Shown: piece by piece, positions 1-5,546 of the stretch
Layout: each line of letters begins with the position of its first letter
Numbering within the stretch: the stretch's first letter is position 1
Source: an uncultured Clostridia bacterium
Lineage (GTDB): Bacteria > Bacillota > Clostridia > UBA1381
DNA: 7,062 bases
Direction of reading: 5' to 3'
Assembly (NCBI GenBank): GCA_910579415.1
Contig: CAJTUY010000066.1
Span: 1 to 7,062 of the forward strand
Notes under the pieces: generated by a model
The model's input: only the letters and a program-made list of their open reading frames with translations
Databases searched by the model: none
Told to the model about the DNA's origin: nothing
Made by a program: the position numbers and the translations under genes

Positions 1-18
1 TTCTTTAACTATATTTAC

Positions 19-47
19 AGTATACTCCCGAATATTTTTCTTGTCAA
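19..47 (-). promoter_or_regulatory. Sigma-A promoter reading off the left edge
   Basis: On the - strand a perfect -35 box TTGACA (42-47) is followed after 17 bases by a -10 box TATACT (19-24). This is close to the housekeeping consensus with ideal spacing. Transcription would start near position 12 and leave the window, so the gene it serves lies to the left and cannot be seen. It is divergent from the carAB promoter, with about 110 bases between the two -35 boxes. The match is read directly from the sequence; activity is inferred. Confidence 0.75.
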
Positions 48-158
48 CTCTTTTTTTGTGATTTTAGCCAACAAGCTGAAAGTTTATAATGTATATGACG
101 TTTGTTTTAGAAAAAATAAACAAACCTCGACATATCTTTGCAAATTGCGTGCAATATA
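48..158. other. Spacer between divergent promoters, with dyads
   Basis: No coding region is supported here. The stretch is AT-rich and holds two inverted repeats. One pairs 100-107 (GTTTGTTT) with 118-125 (AAACAAAC) across an A-rich spacer. The other is ATTGC-GT-GCAAT at 144-155, three bases upstream of the carAB -35 box. Neither hairpin is followed by a T-run on either strand, so they look more like possible protein binding sites than terminators. No known operator consensus was recognised. Confidence 0.4.
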
Positions 159-187
159 TTGACAAATAACTTTTATAGTGGTAAAAT
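159..187 (+). promoter_or_regulatory. carAB operon promoter (extended -10)
   Basis: A perfect TTGACA (159-164) is separated by 17 bases from TAAAAT (182-187), and a TG at 179-180 gives an extended -10 (TGG before the box). Transcription should start around 194-196, about 23 bases before the leader ORF start codon and about 170 bases before carA. A leader of this length leaves room for control after initiation. The boxes are seen directly; the start point is estimated from spacing. Confidence 0.85.
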
Positions 188-217
188 AATATAAATGAAT
201 AAAAGGAGAGAAACATT

Positions 218-310
218 ATGTACAAGCATCGCCGTTACAGCTTAATATATGCTCTTAAAGGGTATCTCGTTTCCCCTTTATTTCTATTTTCATTTTTAAA
301 TAACAATTGA
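218..310 (+). CDS. Putative carAB leader peptide, 30 aa
   Basis: A 30-codon ORF (ATG 218-220, TGA 308-310) starts seven bases after a GGAG at 205-208. Its start region shares 13 identical bases (GAGAAACATTATG) with the carA start region. The peptide is basic near the front (YKHRRY) and then hydrophobic; residues 17-27 read LVSPLFLFSFL, encoded by the U-rich stretch of the leader. The stop codon overlaps the first bases of the second hairpin. It is not rich in codons for any one amino acid that would suggest classical amino-acid attenuation. The layout recalls PyrL, the leader peptide of enterobacterial pyrBI, which also has a Phe/Leu/Pro run encoded by the U-rich pause region. I infer that its translation, and not the peptide itself, matters. 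A chance ORF remains possible, but the ribosome binding site argues against it. Confidence 0.65.
   Translation: MYKHRRYSLIYALKGYLVSPLFLFSFLNNN
256..297 (+). promoter_or_regulatory. Leader hairpin followed by U-rich stretch (possible pause site)
   Basis: TAAAGGG (256-262) pairs perfectly with CCCTTTA (274-280) around an 11-base loop. It is followed by a stretch without G: positions 277-297 hold 16 T in 21 bases, interrupted by A and C. It could be a weak terminator, but because the T's are interrupted and the leader ORF runs through it, an RNA polymerase pause site sensitive to UTP level is a better reading. That function is inference by analogy with the enterobacterial pyrBI leader. Confidence 0.5.
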
Positions 311-339
311 CAATGTATTTGTTCATTGTCTTTTTTTTT
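309..339 (+). terminator. Attenuator-like intrinsic terminator upstream of carA
   Basis: GACAATG (309-315) pairs perfectly with CATTGTC (324-330) around an 8-base loop and is followed by nine T's (331-339). The stem is short and only three of seven pairs are G-C, so termination may be partial, which suits an attenuator. It sits between the operon promoter and the carA ribosome binding site. The leader ORF stop codon (308-310) overlaps its base, so a terminating ribosome would cover the 5' arm and stop the hairpin forming. Confidence 0.7.
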
Positions 340-363
340 GGAATTTGCGAAAGGAGAAACATT

Positions 364-1416
364 ATGAAGGCACAGCTAATTTTGGAAAACGGTATGCGTT
401 TTTCAGGAACGCTTTTCGGCGCAGAAAAGAACATTGTCGGAGAGGTTGTTTTCACAACAGGTATGACCGGTTATCAGGAAACGCTTACAGACCCGTCCTT
501 TGCGGGGCAGATTGTTACCATGACATTTCCGCTTATCGGCAATTACGGCATCAATCTTGAGGATATGGAGGCAAAACACACAAATCTTAAAGCATTTGTC
601 GTAAGAGAAAAATGCGACTTCCCCTCCAATTTCAGAAACGAGATGAATCTTGATGATTTCCTGAGAGAAGAAGGCGTTGTCGGTCTGGAAGGCATTGACA
701 CGCGAGCCCTTACACGCGTCATCCGTGAAACAGGTACTATTAAGGGTGTAATCATGAAAGGCGAACCGAGCGATGAAGATATTAAAATCCTTATGGATTC
801 TCTTGACAACAGTTCGGTTATAATGAAAACTACTGCGAAGGAAGTATATGTGGAAAACGAAACGGGCAGAACCCACATTGCATTTATTGATATGGGTGCA
901 AAGCAGGGTATTGTACGCGACTTTGTAAAGCGCGACTGCAAGCTTACCATCTTCCCTGCTGATACAACGCCTGATAAAATTGAAGCGGTCAATCCCGATA
1001 TGGTATTTTTGTCAAACGGTCCCGGCGACCCTCTTGATGCGCCAGGCACAGTAGATGCGGTAAAGGCGCTTATCGGCAAATTCCCGATTTGCGGCATTTG
1101 CATGGGACATCAGATTATAGGACTTGCATTAGGTTGTAAAACGAAAAAGCTGAAATTCGGTCATCATGGAGGAAATCACCCCGTTAAAGACCTTAAAACA
1201 GGCAATGTATTTATAACAAGCCAGAACCACAACTATGTTGTTTCCGATTATACGGACGAGGTTGAAGAAACATTTATTAACGTAAATGACGGCACATGCG
1301 AGGGTATACGTCATAAAACACTGCCTATTCAAAGTGTACAGTTCCATCCTGAGGCATCTCCCGGTCCGCTTGACACCGGTTGGCTGTTTGACAGATTTTT
1401 AAAGGAGGTAAGATAA
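364..1416 (+). CDS. carA: Carbamoyl-phosphate synthase small subunit (glutaminase)
   Basis: This is the 350-residue glutamine amidotransferase subunit of cytoplasmic carbamoyl-phosphate synthetase. It hydrolyses glutamine and channels ammonia to CarB, feeding pyrimidine and arginine synthesis. The N-terminal CarA-specific domain is roughly residues 1-165 (TTGMTGYQETLTDPSFAGQI at 31-50; GLEGIDTRALTR at 107-118). The class I glutaminase domain follows, with the nucleophile Cys246 in ICGICMGHQ and the His328/Glu330 pair in QFHPEASPGP. The start is ATG 364, preceded by AAAGGAG at 350-356. A longer reading from TTG 307 is rejected because it would code through the terminator hairpin and lacks a ribosome binding site. 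Length is normal or slightly short for the family and all catalytic residues are present. The stop is one base before carB, so the two are co-transcribed and probably translationally coupled. The gene could equally be named pyrAA. Confidence 0.97.
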   Translation: MKAQLILENGMRFSGTLFGAEKNIVGEVVFTTGMTGYQETLTDPSFAGQIVTMTFPLIGNYGINLEDMEAKHTNLKAFVVREKCDFPSNFRNEMNLDDFLREEGVVGLEGIDTRALTRVIRETGTIKGVIMKGEPSDEDIKILMDSLDNSSVIMKTTAKEVYVENETGRTHIAFIDMGAKQGIVRDFVKRDCKLTIFPADTTPDKIEAVNPDMVFLSNGPGDPLDAPGTVDAVKALIGKFPICGICMGHQIIGLALGCKTKKLKFGHHGGNHPVKDLKTGNVFITSQNHNYVVSDYTDEVEETFINVNDGTCEGIRHKTLPIQSVQFHPEASPGPLDTGWLFDRFLKEVR

Positions 1417-1417
1417 A

Positions 1418-4400
1418 ATGCCTTTAGATAAAAGTATAAAAAAAGTTCTTGTAATAGGCTCAGGTCCTATCGTAATAGGACAGGCTGCTGAATTTGACTA
1501 TTCGGGTACTCAGGCATGTCAGGCAATTAAGGATGAAGGCATTGAAGTAGTGCTTGTAAATTCAAATCCTGCCACGATAATGACCGACAGAGGTATGGCT
1601 ACACATACATATATTGAGCCGCTTACTGCCGAATATGTCGAAAAAATCATAAAAAAAGAGCGTCCTGACTCTATAATTGCAGGTATGGGCGGTCAGACAG
1701 GTCTTAATCTCGCCTGCGAGCTTTATGACAACGGTATTTTTGACAAATATAATATGAAGGTTATCGGCACATCTATCCCTTCCATTAAAGAAGGCGAAGA
1801 CCGCGACAGCTTCAAGCGTCTTATGGAACGCACCAATCAGCCGATTGCGCCTTCCGAAATAGTTACTGATTTAGAATCGGGTCTTGCTTTTGCAAAGAAA
1901 ATAGGATACCCTGTTATTGTACGTCCTGCGTATACGCTCGGCGGCACCGGCGGCGGTATCGCAGAGGACCCTGACCAGCTTGAAACCATTCTCTCTCAGG
2001 GGCTTCACCTTTCGCGTGTAGGTCAGGTTCTTTTGGAAAAGAGTATAAAGGGATGGAAAGAAATTGAATTTGAAGTTATGCGCGACGGCGCAGGCAACTG
2101 TATAACTGTCTGCTCAATGGAAAATATAGACCCTGTCGGTGTACACACGGGCGACTCAATTGTTGTTGCGCCTGCGCTTACGCTCGCTGACAAGGAATAT
2201 CAGATGCTGCGCAAGGCGGCTATTGATATTATTAACTCTATTGAAATCAAAGGCGGCTGTAACGTACAATTTGCTCTTGACCCCGAAAGCTTTGATTATG
2301 CCGTTATTGAAATCAATCCGCGTGTAAGCCGCTCATCGGCGCTTGCATCAAAGGCAACAGGATATCCTATCGCAAAAATCGCGGCAAAAATCGCTTTGGG
2401 CTACAATCTTGACGAAATTAAAAATGCCGTTACAGGTCAGACCTTTGCCTGTTTTGAGCCTGCAATTGACTACGTCGTTACAAAAATCCCAAAATGGCCG
2501 TTTGATAAATTCTTCGGCGCAAAACGTAATCTCGGCACTAAAATGATGGCGACGGGAGAAATTATGTCAATCGGAAATACGCTTGAGGCTTCACTTCTTA
2601 AAGGTATACGCTCCCTTGAAATAAAGCAGTATACGCTTGAAAGAAAATCCTCAAAACAGCGCACAACAGTAGAACTGAAACAGCGCGTTATTGTCCCCGA
2701 TGACGAAAGACTGTTTGATTTGGCTGAGCTTATCCGTAGAAATTACAACATGGAAAAGCTTGCGGAAATTACGGGAATGGATCCGTTCTTCCTCAAAAAG
2801 ATTAAGAATATTGTTGACGCGGAAGAGGCATTAAAGAAATACAAGCTCAGCGACCTTAACTATGATATTCTTAAAAAATACAAGAAGATGGGCTTCTCGG
2901 ACAAGGGAATCTCAGAACTTATCGGCTGCAAGGCAGACGAGGTATTCAACCTTCGCCAGACTCTCGGCATTACGCCTGTTTATAAAATGGTTGATACCTG
3001 CGCAGGCGAATTTGAAGCTGTTTCGCCGTACTACTACTCAACATACGATGAAACAACAGAATCATTCCCTTCCGATAAAAAGAAGGTTATTGTTATAGGT
3101 TCAGGTCCTATAAGAATAGGTCAGGGTATTGAATTTGACTACTGTTCAGTTCACAGCGTTCTTTCACTTGAAAAGGCAGGAGTAGAAACTATTATTATAA
3201 ACAACAACCCTGAAACGGTGTCTACCGACTTTGATACTTCTGACAAGCTTTACTTTGAGCCTCTTACAGAAGAGGATGTTTATAATATTATCATGCTTGA
3301 AAAGCCTGACGGTGTTATTTTACAGTTCGGCGGTCAGACAGCTATAAAGCTCGCGAACTTCCTTGATGAAATGAAAGTTCCTGTACTTGGCACTCAGCCT
3401 AAATATATAGACGAAGCAGAGGACAGAGAAAAGTTTGACGAAATGCTTGAAAAGCTTGATATAAAACGTCCTAAGGGCAAGGCTGTATGGAGCGTAAAGG
3501 AGGGCGTCGAAGAGGCTAATAAACTGGAATATCCTCTTCTGGTACGTCCGTCATATGTTCTCGGCGGTCAGGGAATGGAAATTACCAGAAATGAGATTGA
3601 CCTTGTACGTTATCTGACAGACGCGTTCATAAAGGACAGCAAAAATCCTGTACTTATCGACCGTTATCTCGGCGGACGCGAATTAGAAGTTGATGCTATT
3701 TGTGACGGTACTGACGTGCTTATTCCGGGTATTATGGAACATCTTGAAAGAGCGGGTGTTCACAGCGGCGATTCAATTTCAATATATCCGCCGCAGAATG
3801 TATCGCAGAATATCATTAATAAAATTGTCGATGTTACCTACCGTATTGCTCTTGAATTAAAGGTTATCGGTATGATTAACATTCAGTTTATTGAATTCAG
3901 AAATGAACTTTATATAATTGAAGTTAATCCGCGTTCAAGTCGTACAGTACCTTATATCACAAAGGTTACAAACGTACCTGTTATTGATATTGCGACAAAC
4001 ATCATGCTTGGAAAGACCTTAAAAGAAATGGGTTATTCAACAGGTATTGCGCCTCAGACAAACACAGTGGCAATAAAGGTTCCCGTATTCTCTACCGAGA
4101 AGCTTCCTCAGGTTGAAGTAAGTCTTGGTCCTGAAATGCGCTCAACAGGTGAAGTTTTAGGTGTCGGTCACAATTTCTATGAAGCTATGTACAAAGGTTT
4201 TACTGCCGCAGGTACTACCATACCAAAAGCAGGTTCAACAATTCTTGTAACCGTACGCGACCTTGACAAGGAAAACTTCCTTCCGATTGCAAAACGCTTT
4301 GCCGCTTTAGGATGCAGCTTTATTGCAACAACAGGTACTGCGGCAATGCTTAAAGAAAACAACATTCCCGTACAGGTTGCCAAAAAGATTTCAGAAGGCG

Positions 4401-4630
4401 TTCCAAACGTACTTGATGTTATCAGAAGCGGTATGATTGACCTTATAATTGACATTCCTAAAAAGGGTAATGACGTAAATTCCGACGGCTTTAAGATAAG
4501 ACGTACTGCAATTGAGTGTTCAGTATCAATTATGACAAGTCTTGACACGGTAAATGCTCTTGTTGATGTTATGGAAAAACAATATACTACCGATAGTGTG
4601 GATATAATTTCATTGTCGGAAATACAATAA
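1418..4630 (+). CDS. carB: Carbamoyl-phosphate synthase large subunit
   Basis: CarB (1070 residues, full length) makes carbamoyl phosphate from bicarbonate, ammonia and two ATP, using ammonia from CarA. Order of parts: carboxyphosphate synthetase half (about 1-400), oligomerisation region (about 401-553), carbamoyl-phosphate half (about 554-935), and C-terminal allosteric MGS-like domain (about 936-1070). The two halves are homologous: IGSGPIVIGQAAEFDYSGTQ at 13-32 matches IGSGPIRIGQGIEFDY at 560-575. ATP-grasp residues are intact in both: Arg129, Arg169 (VRPAYTLGGTGGG), Glu298 and Asn300 (IEINPR) in the first; Arg710 (VRPSYVLGG), Glu835 and Asn837 (IEVNPR) in the second. The allosteric domain keeps a TTGTA loop at 971-975 and the DGFKIRRTAIE segment at 1023-1033, consistent with nucleotide control, though the effector cannot be told. 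The ribosome binding site AAAGGAGG (1401-1408) lies inside the carA end. A strong terminator follows 7 bases after the stop. Also called pyrAB. Confidence 0.98.
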   Translation: MPLDKSIKKVLVIGSGPIVIGQAAEFDYSGTQACQAIKDEGIEVVLVNSNPATIMTDRGMATHTYIEPLTAEYVEKIIKKERPDSIIAGMGGQTGLNLACELYDNGIFDKYNMKVIGTSIPSIKEGEDRDSFKRLMERTNQPIAPSEIVTDLESGLAFAKKIGYPVIVRPAYTLGGTGGGIAEDPDQLETILSQGLHLSRVGQVLLEKSIKGWKEIEFEVMRDGAGNCITVCSMENIDPVGVHTGDSIVVAPALTLADKEYQMLRKAAIDIINSIEIKGGCNVQFALDPESFDYAVIEINPRVSRSSALASKATGYPIAKIAAKIALGYNLDEIKNAVTGQTFACFEPAIDYVVTKIPKWPFDKFFGAKRNLGTKMMATGEIMSIGNTLEASLLKGIRSLEIKQYTLERKSSKQRTTVELKQRVIVPDDERLFDLAELIRRNYNMEKLAEITGMDPFFLKKIKNIVDAEEALKKYKLSDLNYDILKKYKKMGFSDKGISELIGCKADEVFNLRQTLGITPVYKMVDTCAGEFEAVSPYYYSTYDETTESFPSDKKKVIVIGSGPIRIGQGIEFDYCSVHSVLSLEKAGVETIIINNNPETVSTDFDTSDKLYFEPLTEEDVYNIIMLEKPDGVILQFGGQTAIKLANFLDEMKVPVLGTQPKYIDEAEDREKFDEMLEKLDIKRPKGKAVWSVKEGVEEANKLEYPLLVRPSYVLGGQGMEITRNEIDLVRYLTDAFIKDSKNPVLIDRYLGGRELEVDAICDGTDVLIPGIMEHLERAGVHSGDSISIYPPQNVSQNIINKIVDVTYRIALELKVIGMINIQFIEFRNELYIIEVNPRSSRTVPYITKVTNVPVIDIATNIMLGKTLKEMGYSTGIAPQTNTVAIKVPVFSTEKLPQVEVSLGPEMRSTGEVLGVGHNFYEAMYKGFTAAGTTIPKAGSTILVTVRDLDKENFLPIAKRFAALGCSFIATTGTAAMLKENNIPVQVAKKISEGVPNVLDVIRSGMIDLIIDIPKKGNDVNSDGFKIRRTAIECSVSIMTSLDTVNALVDVMEKQYTTDSVDIISLSEIQ

Positions 4631-4637
4631 AACATCA

Positions 4638-4671
4638 GGGCTGCCTTAAGGCAGCCCCTTTTATTATTTAT
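4638..4671 (+). terminator. carAB operon terminator
   Basis: GGGCTGCC (4638-4645) and GGCAGCCC (4650-4657) form a perfect 8-bp, mostly G-C stem with a TTAA loop, followed by a T-rich tail (CTTTTATTATTTATT). It begins seven bases after the carB stop codon and ends the operon. On the opposite strand the tail is poorer (TGATGTTTTATT), so any bidirectional action would be weaker. Confidence 0.92.
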
Positions 4672-4768
4672 TTCTTGTGTTCTTATAGCCGGTGGTAACA
4701 TCAGCATTTTACTATGGTATCTTTAATCACATATGTATCCTCTTCGTTCGTATGTATTTCATCGCATT

Positions 4769-4794
4769 AAAAAATGCGCAGCCGAAGCCACGCA
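4769..4794 (-). terminator. UUCG-tetraloop terminator for the leftward hydrolase gene
   Basis: Read on the - strand, TGCGTGGC (4794-4787) pairs with GCTGCGCA (4782-4775), allowing two G-U pairs, around a TTCG loop closed by C-G, the very stable cUUCGg tetraloop. Six T's follow (complement of A's 4769-4774). It lies about 90 bases beyond the stop of the cysteine hydrolase gene and faces the carB terminator. Between the two, at 4672-4768, I see no gene. Confidence 0.8.
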
Positions 4795-4881
4795 CAAAAA
4801 AAACACATGAACATTTATGAAATTATTTAGTTAACATCGCAAGATTATTATACCATATCTCAATGCATTTGTTAACAAAAT

Positions 4882-5349
4882 TTATTCGTCCTCATATACG
4901 GCTTTTTCCATTAAATCTTTCAATATACGCACTCCGCGTTCATGATGTTCTTTTCCCCCTGTTGAATAACAATACTTTGTCAGTATTTTAAAATCATAAT
5001 CCCTGTCAAACAGGTCAAGCGCAATTTTCAGCACGCATGCTCCTGTATCATAGCCGATTATATCTATCGTAGCATCCTCCGGAAACATTGAATAGTCCAC
5101 AAGACCGTAGGACTGCTTCTCAATTACTTCATCAGCCTCAAATTCAAGCTCTGACGTGCCTTTTACAAGCTTATGCCAATTGTTATAACGGATAAAATTA
5201 CTTTTGCCGCTGTTTACGCATTTGGTAGCTATGACCTTATCATATCCCCCTCCGCGTACTGCTTCCTTTAAAAATTTAATTATATCCTCATATTTACCGT
5301 CCTTATCCGCAAACTCTTTTTGCAAATCTACTGCAAGTAATATTTTCAT
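4882..5349 (-). CDS. Isochorismatase-like cysteine hydrolase, 155 aa
   Basis: A small cytoplasmic alpha/beta hydrolase of the isochorismatase/nicotinamidase fold. The family triad is visible: Asp8 in LLAVDLQKEF, Lys78 in EKQSYG, and nucleophile Cys105 in GYDTGACVLKIALDLFDR. The segment TKCVNSGKSNFIRYNNW (42-58) matches a clostridial-type branch with a T-K-x-x-N...S-x-F...W pattern in place of the histidine metal site of nicotinamidases, and the GGKEHHERGVRIL ending (131-143) fits that branch too. At 155 residues it is at the short end of the family. The true substrate is unknown; members hydrolyse amides or related bonds, and a nicotinamidase label is not supported. The start ATG (5349-5347) has the ribosome binding site AAGGAGG at 5363-5357. 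It appears to be a single-gene unit with its own terminator, convergent with carB and divergent from the 20-codon ORF. No convincing promoter with a suitable distance to the ribosome binding site was found. Confidence 0.87.
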   Translation of the reverse strand: MKILLAVDLQKEFADKDGKYEDIIKFLKEAVRGGGYDKVIATKCVNSGKSNFIRYNNWHKLVKGTSELEFEADEVIEKQSYGLVDYSMFPEDATIDIIGYDTGACVLKIALDLFDRDYDFKILTKYCYSTGGKEHHERGVRILKDLMEKAVYEDE

Positions 5350-5407
5350 GTTTATTCCTCCTTGTTTTTATAATAGTAGTTCCCACATTCACAAAATTTT
5401 ACTCATT

Positions 5408-5426
5408 CGCATAGTATAATAATGCG
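5408..5426 (+). promoter_or_regulatory. -10 box inside an inverted repeat, for the 20-codon ORF
   Basis: A perfect TATAAT (5415-5420) lies inside the dyad CGCAT (5408-5412)...ATGCG (5422-5426). At 17-base spacing the -35 region is only CAAAAT (5392-5397), a poor match, so an activator or weak basal activity is possible. Transcription would begin near 5427, very close to the GGAGGAGG ribosome binding site (5426-5433). That leaves almost no untranslated region and is a doubt about this promoter. Confidence 0.4.
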
Positions 5427-5441
5427 GAGGAGGTGACTTAT

Positions 5442-5504
5442 ATGTTCAGACAGCGTAAACGCAGATGCAGAAGACGCAGAAGATTTTTCCCATTTTTCTT
5501 CTAA
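5442..5504 (+). CDS. Unrecognised 20-aa arginine/phenylalanine-rich peptide
   Basis: A 20-codon ORF (ATG 5442, TAA 5502-5504) preceded by a very strong ribosome binding site, GGAGGAGGTGA (5426-5436), five bases before the start. The product begins MFRQRKRRCRRRRR and ends FFPFFF: nine Arg, one Lys and one Cys in the first 14 residues, then five Phe and one Pro. There is no acidic residue. I do not recognise the family. Possible roles, all inference: a nucleic-acid or membrane-binding micropeptide, a peptide acting at the ribosome (poly-Arg tracts slow elongation), or a toxin-like peptide. It sits between the divergent hydrolase gene and the convergent DUF4097 operon, and no T-tailed terminator follows it on this strand. 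The ribosome binding site supports real translation, but the size means conservation is needed to be sure. Confidence 0.55.
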   Translation: MFRQRKRRCRRRRRFFPFFF

Positions 5505-5507
5505 TCA

Positions 5508-5537
5508 TAAAAACACAGACGGGAAATAACCCGTCTG
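5508..5537 (-). terminator. Terminator of the PadR-DUF1700-DUF4097 operon
   Basis: CAGACGGG (5516-5523) and CCCGTCTG (5530-5537) form a perfect 8-bp stem around a 6-base loop. On the - strand the stem is followed by TGTTTTT (complement of 5515-5509), about 10 bases beyond the DUF4097 stop codon. On the + strand no T-run follows, so it would not be an efficient terminator for the 20-codon ORF, although the stem could protect that transcript's 3' end. Confidence 0.85.
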
Positions 5538-5546
5538 CTACATAAC

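Noticed and set aside
62..90. TATAAT at 85-90 as another + strand promoter
   Set aside because: The -35 region at proper spacing (TTTTAG or TTTAGC) is poor, and the 159-187 promoter is far better.
307..335. TTGACA at 307-312 as a second carA promoter
   Set aside because: At 16-18 base spacing the -10 region is a run of T's with no TATAAT-like box; the TTGACA is part of the terminator stem.
307..363. A TTG start at 307 would lengthen carA by 19 residues
   Set aside because: The extension codes through the terminator hairpin and T-run, is not like CarA N-termini and has no ribosome binding site; ATG 364 has one.
195..363. PyrR binding loop in the carAB leader
   Set aside because: I saw no match to the conserved PyrR anti-antiterminator loop, although a diverged site cannot be excluded by eye.
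543..1103. Long - strand open frame (186 aa) opposite carA, and similar frames opposite carB such as 4177-4707
   Set aside because: They lie antisense to full-length conserved genes, lack family features and follow from codon bias of the real gene.
4868..4879. Palindrome TTTGTTAACAAA just after the hydrolase stop codon
   Set aside because: It is short, A/T-rich and has no loop or T-run; it is expected by chance in this composition and the real terminator is at 4769-4794.
5367..5397. TTGTGA-16-TATAAA on the - strand as the hydrolase promoter
   Set aside because: The transcription start would fall inside the AAGGAGG ribosome binding site, leaving it incomplete.
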